Notes: generated by a model not told the origin, from the sequence alone. DNA of 64,000 nucleotides from Gammaproteobacteria bacterium Ga0077554 (GCA_001464585.1 LNFF01000035.1:1-64000); one strand, 5' to 3'. Shown: positions 1-6,781, counted from the stretch's first letter. A program made the numbers and translations.

Positions 1-15
1 TGTTCCCATTTTCAT
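1..15 (-). CDS. 5' end of a leftward gene running off the window (only 5 codons visible)
   Basis: An ATG on the minus strand at 15-13 is preceded by AAGGAG at 26-21 with a 5-nt spacer, a strong ribosome-binding site. Only M-K-M-G-T can be read before the window ends, so the product cannot be named. The call rests on the ribosome-binding site alone. Confidence 0.3.
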
Positions 16-234
16 GCTCGCTCCTTTTCGTTATAAAGGCTGCAAGCTTGATGAAGTTGGAATCAGGCGACAAGTCTGGGGTTGGTGGAGCGCTTACGTT
101 TGAATTCCTTACACCATGGGTGATAGGTGCAGCATAAATTTCTAGCTTCCGTCGCAAGACGATTGAAAACTACCGTCCGTCGGGCCAGGAAGAGCGCACA
201 GAGCAGTTATCGAGAACTCTTTTGCAATAGTTGC

Positions 235-312
235 AAGATCTCTCCCTGTGGTCGAGATGACAGACTGTCTTCATCAAAAACTCCTGTCATCTCGACCACA
301 GGGAGAGATCTT
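235..312. repeat. Perfect 29-bp inverted repeat (dispersed palindromic element, family A)
   Basis: The arms 235-263 and 284-312 are exact reverse complements around a 20-nt loop. The core words (gatctctccctg, gtcgagatgaca) recur in related form at 25293-25320 and 31850-31936. Related GTCATTTCGAG/GAAATCT palindromes lie at 16931-17017 and 44351-44431. It is an intergenic palindromic repeat family, not a gene. Confidence 0.8.
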
Positions 313-347
313 AAATAGGTTCCAGGCAACATCGCAGGCTTTAGATT

Positions 348-432
348 TACGAAAAAATCCTACGCCGCCAGTAAAAATGCCCTCGCATGGGTAATATTAC
401 CACGCATCGGTAAGTCATCCGTAAGTCCGGGA
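348..432 (+). repeat. Dispersed repeat family D, copy 1
   Basis: Shares the blocks CCAGTAAAAATG, GGTAATATT and CATCGGTAAGTCATCCGTAAG with copies at 3028-3110 and 4705-4808. This copy is the most diverged, with GGGTAATATTACCACGC in place of GGTAATATTCCCACCC. No coding function is apparent. Confidence 0.6.
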
Positions 433-496
433 GTGGTATGTTGTGCCCGTTGATTACAATATTGAGCGCGGCACAAGCAGGGAGCATATCTTGTTT

Positions 497-543
497 TTTG
501 ATATTTTCAGGTGGTAGCAAAGTGAAATGTCAAAATTCAAGAC
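497..543 (+). repeat. Imperfect hairpin repeat family C, copy 1
   Basis: Reads TTGATATTTTCAGG, a spacer, then GAAATGTCAAAATTCAAGAC. A second copy in the same orientation lies at 4157-4204, where the 10-nt arms are perfectly complementary. The two copies bracket the accessory block holding the AT-rich operon, vapBC and the TIG protein. Confidence 0.5.
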
Positions 544-659
544 ATGGTTACGTGCCTCCGTGGTTGTTAAAGAAAGGCGCTAATTAGGGTCTAATTAATG
601 TTAGATGCATACGATTGATATGAGTTTATTTATGAACCGTAACTTTGGGAGGAATCACA

Positions 660-1025
660 ATGAAAGCCATATCTACAAATCCAGTTAATCTCATATTAAA
701 CAGGAAAGGCGGCTGCGTTATTACAAGCAGGCTAAACTTCTGGGTCGCATCTCAAGCAGGCTGGCAATTAGCTGGCAGCTCAATTTTTCAGAACGTGACA
801 TCTCCAAGTGAGCACCAGACAATCACGCTTCCCTCAGGGAGTTATACAGTTGTTTCTAAATATTTTGTTGAGGAATCAGTTAATGGTGTGTATGAATTTG
901 AAATGTTTGTTAGTAACCAATCTATTGGATCGAAAGGTGGTGATATCAATACGACCTCAAATCCACATGACTCAATGACATTTAAGAATCAGTTTGTGCT
1001 GGAGGTTCAAGGAGGGCAATCATGA
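660..1025 (+). CDS. Hypothetical protein, first gene of an AT-rich two-gene operon
   Basis: A 121-residue protein starting at ATG 660, chosen because GGGAGGA lies at 647-653 just upstream; the TTG at 645 would fall inside that site. It has no clear signal peptide or membrane segment and is rich in Ser, Thr, Asn and hydrophobic beta-strand-like stretches (residues 25-115), so a compact beta protein is plausible. The stop overlaps the start of the next gene (ATGA), so the two are translationally coupled. Base composition is AT-richer than the core genes of the window. I do not recognise the family. Confidence 0.7.
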   Translation: MKAISTNPVNLILNRKGGCVITSRLNFWVASQAGWQLAGSSIFQNVTSPSEHQTITLPSGSYTVVSKYFVEESVNGVYEFEMFVSNQSIGSKGGDINTTSNPHDSMTFKNQFVLEVQGGQS

Positions 1026-2149
1026 AAAACAGATTAATTTTAACCAGCGTACTGGTCTCTTGTGTGTCAGCCAACATTTACGCGGCAGAAGATAAGACAA
1101 TGATAAAAAGCTGGGAAAAAGGTAATACAACCTTATCAAAGGTTGTAGTTGATACTGCTCCAGGAAATGTCTCTGCAATGAATTTATTGGGCACCTCACC
1201 AGATCAAACTGGAATAATTGAGAACCCTAGGAATTTGACACTAGCATTAAAAGCATTCGATAGTCAAGAGGCTTTTGGTCTGTCCATAACACCAGCTAGA
1301 ACATCATTAATCCCTATGGATATATCTGCCTACAATAGCTCAAATTACGCTAGGTTATGGGCATCAACCACGTTTAGTTATGCTCAGGGGCAGGCAAGCA
1401 TAAACAATAAAGAATACGACAGGCGAGCTTTTTCAGTGGAAACCAGCTATTTCTTTTTACCTGATAAAGATGATCCATTAGTAATGTATTGGAATGAGCT
1501 TTCTTCTGCTGTAATCAAGAAAGATTCGTCTAACCCATGTTTGTTAATTCCAGATGCAACAGCACCGGACGTAACTTCGAGCGATGTAATGGAAGAAGAT
1601 CGGGCTTCAAACGAAGAAATTAGCAAGCGCGCGCAAATATGCCGAGATGCTACTGCAAAAAAGGCGCGTTGGAACGTATCACGAATGTGGGCATCTTTAG
1701 CCACAGGACAATTCCAGCCTGCTGATGGTGGGGATAGCCATTCACTTGGGAAAACAGCGGTTCTTGGGTTAACTTGGGGGATAGGTGATAAAGGTGACAG
1801 GACTGCATCAGCCTTGACATTGGCAATCAAAAGAACAACTGATTCTCCTACACTACAAACATTTGGCAATGCATCCCCAACATTGCAGAACAATACAGTT
1901 GCAACTTTGCGAGCCGCCATGGGTTCAGAAACAATTCGTATATTGCTTGAAGGAAGCAATGTGAAGAATGATGCGCCAACAGCAGCAAATCGGGCATATA
2001 AACGGGCTTTGGGCATGGACTTGAAGGTCAGCGAAGAATTTTGGTTGAATTTGCGGTTCGGAACGCAGAGACGTATCGATAATAGTGGCGATGAAAGGGG
2101 ATCATCCTTTGCATTGAGTTACAGTCCAAAAGCTCTTCTCAATTTTTAA
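1022..2149 (+). CDS. Hypothetical exported protein, possibly an outer-membrane barrel
   Basis: 375 residues. The N-terminus (MKNRLILTSVLVSCVSANIYA, then AED) is a typical Sec signal peptide with cleavage near AYA/AED. The mature part has alternating polar/hydrophobic segments (for example residues 105-145 and 240-375), and the last residue is Phe, as in many outer-membrane beta-barrels. A polar segment around residues 165-225 with two Cys could be a large loop. The start codon overlaps the previous stop by 4 nt, so the two proteins probably work together, for example as a cytoplasmic or secreted partner and its envelope protein. The family is not recognised and the barrel idea is inference. 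AT-rich composition and the surrounding repeats suggest horizontal acquisition. Confidence 0.75.
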   Translation: MKNRLILTSVLVSCVSANIYAAEDKTMIKSWEKGNTTLSKVVVDTAPGNVSAMNLLGTSPDQTGIIENPRNLTLALKAFDSQEAFGLSITPARTSLIPMDISAYNSSNYARLWASTTFSYAQGQASINNKEYDRRAFSVETSYFFLPDKDDPLVMYWNELSSAVIKKDSSNPCLLIPDATAPDVTSSDVMEEDRASNEEISKRAQICRDATAKKARWNVSRMWASLATGQFQPADGGDSHSLGKTAVLGLTWGIGDKGDRTASALTLAIKRTTDSPTLQTFGNASPTLQNNTVATLRAAMGSETIRILLEGSNVKNDAPTAANRAYKRALGMDLKVSEEFWLNLRFGTQRRIDNSGDERGSSFALSYSPKALLNF

Positions 2150-2216
2150 ATTTGGAGCAAGCATCTAACATTGCGTTGCACCGGATGTTTGCCAACCTCC
2201 GTGTGCCCGCTGTATT

Positions 2217-2566
2217 TCACAGGGAGCCAATAAAATTAAACCCTGGCAAAGACGCCGCTTTCTTATCGAACGTGACGGTGTGTTCACACCCGTCATAGAG
2301 GTTTGCCTGCCCGATCAGGGCGTCATCAAGTTACAGGGCATTTATAGTCATTCCGAGCATAGCGAGGAATCTTAAGCAAGATCCCTCTCTTCGTTCGGGA
2401 TGACAATAAACGCAGTAAGCTGCGGGGAATCAAACCCGAAGAGATTGATGTAACCTGGCGCTTCCATTGTTAAAATCTTCTCGACGAAGCGTGTTGCAAC
2501 GGTCGACTGCTTCTTGTCATCCTGCACCAGATAACGGATCACGACATGGGTATCCAGCCCGATCAA
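2217..2566 (-). pseudogene. vapC: vapC PIN-domain toxin broken by a dispersed repeat
   Basis: The N-terminal part, from a TTG at 2566 overlapping the vapB stop, encodes about 41 residues beginning MIGLDTHVVIRYL, with the first PIN acidic residue (Asp5). The C-terminal part (about 2323 to 2217) encodes DALIGQANLYDG through TVTFDKKAA to a TGA stop and carries two more PIN acidic residues. Between them, repeat family A (2331-2425) and a little flanking sequence replace the middle of the gene. Comparison with the second remnant at 4370-4690 shows that about 58 codons, including the second acidic motif LCEITWVL, are missing. The frame runs into a stop within the repeat. PIN toxins are RNases, and this copy cannot be active. 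Confidence 0.8.
2331..2425. repeat. Dispersed repeat family A element, inside vapC
   Basis: Contains TCATTCCGAGCATAGCGAGG, then AGATCCCTCTCTTCGTTCGG, then ATGACAATAAACGCAGTAAG. It is nearly identical to 2937-3030 and similar to 3730-3833. The outer words GTCATTCCGAG and its partner CGGGATGAC form an imperfect inverted repeat. It interrupts the vapC reading frame. Confidence 0.75.
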
Positions 2567-2802
2567 TTCGATCCTCCCATTTCAATAATGGCTCTGTCCA
2601 TGCCTTCAAGGGTGACTGGTTTTGCTGGTTTCGCCACGATGCCTTTGAGAAATCGTACGTCCTGTGTTGCGGCAACGATCTGAAAGACGCCCGCCTGTAT
2701 TTCGACGAACTCCACCCGGTCACCGGTGCCCACGCCAAGACGCGATCTTACGTCCTTTGGAATGGTAACCTGACCCTTGCTGGTTATTGTCGCTGCGCTC
2801 AT
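2563..2802 (-). CDS. vapB: VapB-type antitoxin, AbrB/MazE (SpoVT-AbrB) fold
   Basis: 79 residues from ATG 2802, with GGGGTG about 12 nt upstream as a weak ribosome-binding site; an alternative TTG at 2811 adds three residues. The N-terminal half (SAATITSKGQVTIPKDVRSRLGV, then GDRVEFVEI) is the swapped-hairpin AbrB DNA-binding domain. The C-terminal tail (PVTLEGMDRAIIEMGGSN) would bind the toxin. Its stop overlaps the TTG start of vapC (TTGA), as expected for a coupled antitoxin-toxin pair. The antitoxin is intact although the toxin is destroyed, so it is an orphan that may still regulate its promoter. Confidence 0.85.
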   Translation of the reverse strand: MSAATITSKGQVTIPKDVRSRLGVGTGDRVEFVEIQAGVFQIVAATQDVRFLKGIVAKPAKPVTLEGMDRAIIEMGGSN

Positions 2803-2838
2803 GAACAACACCCCGAATAATTACCTATCACACATAAT

Positions 2839-2854
2839 CTTACTATGTAGTAAG
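2839..2854. promoter_or_regulatory. Candidate VapB operator (perfect inverted repeat)
   Basis: CTTACTA-TG-TAGTAAG is a perfect 7-bp inverted repeat located 37 nt upstream of the vapB start. Autoregulation through such palindromes is normal for AbrB-type antitoxins. A degenerate similar string (CATACAATGTAGTAGG) occurs near 3860. Confidence 0.5.
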
Positions 2855-2936
2855 GATTACCCTGCGTCAAGATGCTTTAGCTTGCCGATCTCCCTGGCTG
2901 GTGCCCAAGATTCAGAATAAAAATCCCCGCAGCAAG

Positions 2937-3030
2937 TTACGGGGCATTTCTTGTCATTCCGAGCATAGCGAGGAATCTTAAGCAAGATCCCTCTCTTCGT
3001 TCGGGATGACAATAAACGCAGTAAGCTGCC
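2937..3030. repeat. Dispersed repeat family A, copy 2
   Basis: Almost identical over about 90 bases to the element inserted in vapC (2331-2425). Here it is followed directly by a family D copy at 3028-3110, so the two repeat families can sit as neighbours. Confidence 0.75.
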
Positions 3031-3110
3031 AGCACCAGTAAAAATGTCAATGTTGGTAATATTCCCACCCATCGGTAAGCCATCCGTAAGTACACGGCTG
3101 TTATCCTATG
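3028..3110 (+). repeat. Dispersed repeat family D, copy 2
   Basis: Near-identical to 4705-4808 across GCCAGTAAAAATGTCAATG, GGTAATATTCCCACCCATCG, the CATCCGTAAG block and the ACACGGCTGTTAT block. It lies upstream of the TIG protein as the 4705 copy lies upstream of the small exported protein at 4926. Confidence 0.7.
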
Positions 3111-3277
3111 CGCACTTGGTCTACATTGCATGCGATGTAGCCAACAAACAATTTGGTATTTGAGATGGGGTTCATCTCTCATCTAAAGAAAACAGGATAA
3201 AACCGGGCGCGTTATTTTTTATTCATGAATTAAAGATGACGCGCTTTTTTAGGATCGTATCAACTAAGGAGAATAAC

Positions 3278-3691
3278 ATGCACAAAACAACCATTAAAAC
3301 CATTGCGCTTGCCATGAGTCTCACCGGGGGACTCACGGCATACGGCCTTGCCACGGCCGGGGGTCGCGGAACCCCCGCGCCCCTGCCACCCATGATTGTG
3401 AAGACCGTGGTGGACGTGCAGGAAAAGGTTCTCATCATCACGGGCCGCAATTTCGGTGCGACACTGCCCACTGTCACATTGGCTGATCAGGTATTGGATG
3501 TGACGCGTTTTTCGGAACGCGAGGTGGTGGCCAAGCTGCCGCGTGATCTTGTGGCCGCCACTTACGGTGTTGCCGTGATTACCAACACCAGCAGCGGCAG
3601 GAATCGAATCAGCTCCAATCTCTTTAGCGCCACGCTGCCCGAGATTGATAAAAAAATAGAAATTTCCGCAGGAGTGCGGGGTAAACATTAG
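3278..3691 (+). CDS. Small exported IPT/TIG-domain protein
   Basis: 137 residues from ATG 3278, chosen over the upstream ATG at 3236 because TAAGGAG lies 6 nt before it and a signal peptide then starts at residue 1 (TIALAMSLTGGLTAYGLATA). Mature residues about 35-115 form one Ig-like IPT/TIG domain (MIVKTVVDVQEKVLIITGRNF, then LADQVLDVTRFSEREVVAKL). TIG domains occur in surface and periplasmic binding proteins. The C-terminus is short and basic. There is no operon partner; a hairpin terminator follows at 3716. The same domain type occurs in the large lipoprotein at 6782. Confidence 0.75.
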   Translation: MHKTTIKTIALAMSLTGGLTAYGLATAGGRGTPAPLPPMIVKTVVDVQEKVLIITGRNFGATLPTVTLADQVLDVTRFSEREVVAKLPRDLVAATYGVAVITNTSSGRNRISSNLFSATLPEIDKKIEISAGVRGKH

Positions 3692-3715
3692 CGCAAGCAT
3701 CCTTGCAATAAAGAT

Positions 3716-3735
3716 CCCCGTTCCAAGAGACGGGG
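3716..3735 (+). terminator. Probable rho-independent terminator after the TIG gene
   Basis: CCCCGT and ACGGGG form a 6-bp GC stem around an 8-nt loop, followed by TATTTCTTG, a weak T-rich tract. It starts 25 nt after the stop codon and merges into repeat family A copy 3. Confidence 0.5.
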
Positions 3736-3833
3736 TATTTCTTGTCATTCCGAGCACGGCGAGGAATCTGAAGCAAGATCCCTCCCTGCGCCCGAAATAA
3801 CAGGGAGATGACAATAAACGCAGCAAGCGGCGA
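3730..3833. repeat. Dispersed repeat family A, copy 3 (diverged)
   Basis: Shares TTCTTGTCATTCCGAGCA, GCGAGGAATCT, AGCAAGATCCCTC and ATGACAATAAACGCAG with the copies at 2331 and 2937, with several substitutions and a short insertion (AACAGGGAG). Confidence 0.65.
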
Positions 3834-4369
3834 AGAATTTTTATTTAATTAAATTTTATCATACAATGTAGTAGGCATTGGCTTGACATGGCGGGTTCGC
3901 AAACTCAGCACACTTGCCACGCTATTATATGGAGAAAGATACAATGGCTTGCGATGAAGCATTTTCAAGGTATTTCGGCAACAGACAGGCAAGCATTCCT
4001 GGCAACGTCTCCCGTATGGATTCGGGCGGCATAACAATCTGCTCTCGCCCTGGATGCGCGACAGCCGACATCGCGCAACAACTCGGGCCGTTTCGACTCC
4101 TCAGCGGGAACAACAGAACGAGAGTGAAGGAACAGTATTGGGTCACGTCTTGAATCTTGACATTTTCAGGGCGTTTGTAACATAAAATGTCAAAATTCAC
4201 GACGCGACCCTCAGCCTCGAAGGAATAGAAAAAATTTTATCACACTTTCTGTTTTCGTTGCCTGCGCTTAGTAAGGACATCGGTCACCTGCAACACTTAC
4301 CGCTTCTTTGTGGCATCCAATTGCTTTTTGCTGAAGACGTGACCCCCAGCCTCGTGTACCCGCTGTATT
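3834..4369. other. Intergenic region with repeat debris, no supported gene
   Basis: About 540 bases. Small frames at 3849-4037 and 3914-4153 lack ribosome-binding sites and recognisable sequence. A hairpin repeat of family C lies at 4157-4204. From about 4351 the sequence is the downstream flank of the second vapC remnant and matches the flank of the first one (from about 2201). Confidence 0.45.
4157..4204 (+). repeat. Hairpin repeat family C, copy 2
   Basis: TTGACATTTT at 4157-4166 and AAAATGTCAA at 4184-4193 are perfect 10-nt inverted repeats. The copy at 497-543 shares the TTTTCAGG and AAATGTCAAAATTCA words in the same orientation. Confidence 0.55.
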
Positions 4370-4690
4370 TCACAGGGAGCCAATAAAATTAAACCCTGGC
4401 AAAGACGCCGCTTTCTTGTCGAACGTGACGGTGTGTTCACACCCGTCATAGAGATTTGCCTGCCCGATCAGGGCATCACAGAAATCCGCACTATTTGCAT
4501 CGAAAGCACGCAGAGCCTTCCACGCTACCTCGACATTTTCGATCAGCAGTTACTTGGTGGTCAGCAGCCCCTCTATGATCTTTTTTAACTGCGGCTTGGT
4601 AACACCGTAACAGCGCTGAAGCACCCAGGTGATTTCGCACAGCGTGATGTGATTGATGTAACCTGGCGCTTCCATTGTTAAAGTCTTCTT
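4370..4690 (-). pseudogene. vapC: Second vapC PIN-toxin remnant, 5' end lost and one nonsense codon
   Basis: Reading leftward from about 4690, the frame gives TLTMEAPGYINHITLCEITW, continues through GVTKPQLKKIIEGLLTTK, meets a TAA, then resumes in the same frame with LLIENVEVAWKALRAFDANS and ends ADFCDALIG...TFDKKAASLPGFNFIGSL at a TGA (4372-4370). The stop fits a single C-to-T change of a Gln codon. The acidic residues of the middle and C-terminal PIN motifs are present. The first 30 or so codons and any antitoxin gene are absent; repeat family D lies where they should be. It is a paralogue of the toxin at 2217-2566, with near-identical 3' halves. Confidence 0.8.
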
Positions 4691-4704
4691 GATCCACGGC
4701 ATGT

Positions 4705-4808
4705 GTACGTAAAATCCTACGCTGCCAGCGCCAGTAAAAATGTCAATGTTGGTAATATTCCCACCCATCGGTAAGTCATCCGTAAGCACACGGCTGTTAT
4801 TCTGTGTT
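4705..4808 (+). repeat. Dispersed repeat family D, copy 3
   Basis: Near-identical to 3028-3110. It begins just past the truncated 5' end of the second vapC remnant, so the repeat marks the breakpoint of that gene. Confidence 0.7.
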
Positions 4809-4925
4809 CGCTCATCATGAAGTTGAGTGGGTTAACAAAGTTTTGGCGGGTGGTTTTGTGCCACAGCAACTTAAAAGTAGCTTCGGCAATAAACAATTTT
4901 ATATTTTGTATAGGGAGGATTAGTC

Positions 4926-5210
4926 ATGAAAAAGCAATGTGCTATTGCGATTTTGAGCATCTCGCTATGGACTGCCAGCGGCACCAGCCTGGCCGTAGAC
5001 ACGCGGTCCGCTGGAAACGATCTGTACCTGCGCGTCGCATCGCTTGAAACTACCGTGGCTGTGCTGCACCGCGATATATCCAGTCTGCATGAGGTTCTCA
5101 TCAAACAGCAAGTCGCCCCACGTGACTTGCCGCCGCAAGCTGTGCCTGTAACGAGTGGTTGCCGTCCACCGGTCAATCGTTGCGCGCAACGGCGTAGCGC
5201 ACAAAAATAA
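4926..5210 (+). CDS. Small exported hypothetical protein
   Basis: 94 residues from ATG 4926, preceded by AGGGAGG with good spacing. The N-terminus (MKKQCAIAILSISLWTASGT, then SLAVD) is a signal peptide. The mature part has a short heptad-like helix (residues 31-65, SLETTVAVLHRDISSLHEVL), suggesting a small coiled coil, and a basic C-terminus with two Cys. No family is recognised. It ends 31 nt before the next gene on the same strand and may be cotranscribed with it. Confidence 0.6.
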   Translation: MKKQCAIAILSISLWTASGTSLAVDTRSAGNDLYLRVASLETTVAVLHRDISSLHEVLIKQQVAPRDLPPQAVPVTSGCRPPVNRCAQRRSAQK

Positions 5211-5241
5211 TTGCCGTATACGAAAGGCTAAGGAGTTCATC

Positions 5242-5919
5242 ATGATCATTCCAGGTTCAAATGCTGAGCACGCGTTACAGGAAATATACGGCACCAGCAA
5301 AAAGGCTGCGGCATTCTACAAAAAACAGATGCTGAATTATCTGAATCCAGAAATGTGTAAATTCATTGCCCAACAGGAAATGGTTTTTATTGCAACCGCT
5401 GACGCAAAAGGTGAATGCGACTGCTCATTTCGGGCCGGCCTGCCCGGCTTTATTCACGTGATAGAAAACGATCTTTTAGCGTATCCCGAATATCGCGGCA
5501 ATGGCGTTTTGGCCAGCCTGGGCAACATCTCCGAGAATCCACACATCGGCATGGTCTTCATCGATTTCTTCCGCAACACTGTTGGGCTGCATATTAATGG
5601 AACAGCCAGGATTGTTGAAAATGACGATCTTTGTCGGCAAGAGATACTGCCGGACACGGCAAAACAAGCCGCCCTTTCACCTGCCGGACAAAAGCCAGAG
5701 CGCTGGGTATTAGTCCATGTTGAAGAGGCCTATATTCATTGCTCCAAGCATATTCCTCTATTGCAAAAACTGGATAAGGAAATCCATTGGGGAACTGATG
5801 ATGATTTTCGCAAGGGAGGCGATTACTTCAATGCCAAGCGTTGTGCGCGACCCTGGGTATCTATTCCAGAGGAAGTGACTGATGATGAGAAAAACGATAG
5901 CAAGAGTAACGCTGCGTGA
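5242..5919 (+). CDS. Pyridoxamine 5'-phosphate oxidase-family flavin-binding protein
   Basis: 225 residues from ATG 5242; TAAGGAG at 5229-5235 supports this start over the upstream in-frame ATG at 5155. Residues about 40-160 form a split-barrel FMN-binding domain of the PNPOx-like type (MVFIATADAKGECDCSFRAG, then PGFIHVIENDLLAYPEYRGN, then PHIGMVFIDFF and GLHINGTARIV). The C-terminal part includes EEAYIHCSKHIPLL, typical of this subfamily. Such proteins bind FMN, sometimes with heme or F420 in relatives, and are usually annotated as general-stress or nucleotide-binding proteins; the substrate is unknown. The nsrR-like regulator follows 121 nt downstream on the same strand, which hints at a redox or nitrosative stress role (inference). 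Confidence 0.8.
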   Translation: MIIPGSNAEHALQEIYGTSKKAAAFYKKQMLNYLNPEMCKFIAQQEMVFIATADAKGECDCSFRAGLPGFIHVIENDLLAYPEYRGNGVLASLGNISENPHIGMVFIDFFRNTVGLHINGTARIVENDDLCRQEILPDTAKQAALSPAGQKPERWVLVHVEEAYIHCSKHIPLLQKLDKEIHWGTDDDFRKGGDYFNAKRCARPWVSIPEEVTDDEKNDSKSNAA

Positions 5920-5982
5920 ACGATCATTGCGCTGGAACATGGTCATGGGCTTTCATCATGAGCATCGTTGCTATCCATAGTT

Positions 5983-5999
5983 CGTGCGTAGTACGCACG
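5983..5999. promoter_or_regulatory. Perfect 17-bp palindrome upstream of the Rrf2 regulator
   Basis: CGTGCGTA-G-TACGCACG is perfectly symmetric and lies 42 nt before the nsrR start. It could be an operator or part of a terminator for the gene upstream, but no T-run follows. It does not resemble the AT-rich NsrR consensus. Confidence 0.35.
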
Positions 6000-6040
6000 C
6001 TGCGCCCGTTGATCGAACGCGCGCACGTGGAGATAAGTTC

Positions 6041-6529
6041 ATGCAACTGACGCTTTACACCGATTATTCATTACGCGTCTTACTCTATCTCGGGCTGGTG
6101 CCGGGGCGCACTGCGACCATCACCGAAATCGCCGAAGCCTATCGGATATCGCGCAATCATCTGGTGAAGGTAGTGCATAATCTCTCCATTCATGGCTTCA
6201 TCAAGACCACCCGTGGCCGTGGCGGTGGCATTGCCCTGTCGCGCCCATCCGAGGAGATCGTCATCGGAAACGTGGTGCGGCATACCGAGGTGAACTTCCA
6301 TCTGACGGAGTGTTTTGATCAGAAGCGAAACACCTGTCCAATCGCGGCGACGTGCTTCCTGAAAGCTGTGCTCTATGAGGCGCAACACGCCTTCATGGAC
6401 GTGCTTGATAAAAAGACCCTCGCGGATGTATTACCTAATGGTGCATTAGGGCAAAATCCAAATCAAGTCGCATTTATTGACTCCATCCCCGCAAGAAAAC
6501 CAGCGGGTACAACACATGCAACAATATGA
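6041..6529 (+). CDS. nsrR: Rrf2-family transcriptional regulator, NsrR type
   Basis: 162 residues from ATG 6041, after a weak GTGGAG. The N-terminus MQLTLYTDYSLRVLLYLG and the winged-helix residues (ISRNHLVKVVHNLS, TRGRGGGIALSRP) match NsrR-type Rrf2 proteins. Three Cys (ECFDQKRNTCPIAATC, spacing C-x7-C-x5-C) are positioned to hold an Fe-S cluster, and LTLYTDY is the NsrR N-terminal signature that supplies a fourth ligand region. NsrR represses NO-detoxification genes and is inactivated when NO attacks its cluster. The C-terminal 30 residues are an unusual low-conservation extension. The probable functional partner in this window is the alternative oxidase at 38897, regulated by NsrR in some marine bacteria, although no site was found there. 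Confidence 0.8.
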   Translation: MQLTLYTDYSLRVLLYLGLVPGRTATITEIAEAYRISRNHLVKVVHNLSIHGFIKTTRGRGGGIALSRPSEEIVIGNVVRHTEVNFHLTECFDQKRNTCPIAATCFLKAVLYEAQHAFMDVLDKKTLADVLPNGALGQNPNQVAFIDSIPARKPAGTTHATI

Positions 6530-6558
6530 GTTGGCGAGTTTGACAAGATGCTCCCCTC

Positions 6559-6672
6559 CCAATACTGTTCGCTTAACCGTTCGTGGTGAGCCTGTCGAAC
6601 CACCCGCCACGCATCCTGACGCCCTTCGACAGGCTCAGGGCGAACGGGGGGTTGTTAACCGAACGGTATTGG
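6559..6672. repeat. Long inverted-repeat element, family B, copy 1
   Basis: CCAATACTGTTCG...GTTAAC-type ends (6559 side and 6672 side) face each other, and inside them CCGTTCGTGGTGAGCCTGTCG pairs imperfectly with its partner at 6620-6646. Related copies lie at 11306-11375 and 36194-36221, and the AATACTGTTCGGTTA end recurs at 38338. These are palindromic intergenic repeats. Confidence 0.65.
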
Positions 6673-6781
6673 CTCCCCTCCCCTTTTTTAAACGGCGTAA
6701 ATGCGTCACAATGGAGATGTTAACCACCATCACATTGAGAGTGATCGTCAGGAATACATAATTCAAAGGGAGTTGGCCACC

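Larger units (their letters stand above)
16..659. other. Repeat-containing intergenic region without a supported gene
   Basis: No open frame here has both a ribosome-binding site and protein-like composition. The stretch holds a 29-bp inverted repeat (235-312), one copy of the GGTAATATT-containing dispersed repeat (348-432) and one copy of an imperfect hairpin repeat (497-543). The segment just before 660 is AT-rich and probably carries the promoter of the two-gene operon that follows. Confidence 0.5.
2855..3277. other. Repeat-filled intergenic region between vapB and the TIG gene
   Basis: Holds a small hairpin (CCCCG at 2925-2929, CGGGG at 2940-2944), a full copy of repeat family A (2937-3030) and, directly joined to it, a copy of family D (3028-3110). 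No gene is supported. The last 90 bases are AT-rich and presumably contain the promoter for the gene at 3278. Confidence 0.5.

Noticed and set aside
127-318. 63-codon frame across the first inverted repeat
   Set aside because: It runs through the 235-312 palindrome, has no ribosome-binding site, and its composition follows the repeat.
3260-3826. 188-codon minus-strand frame opposite the TIG gene
   Set aside because: It lies antisense to a better gene with a signal peptide and ribosome-binding site, and reads through repeat family A.
4926-4990. Idea that the small exported protein is a third toxin-antitoxin part
   Set aside because: It has a clear signal peptide and no similarity to antitoxins.
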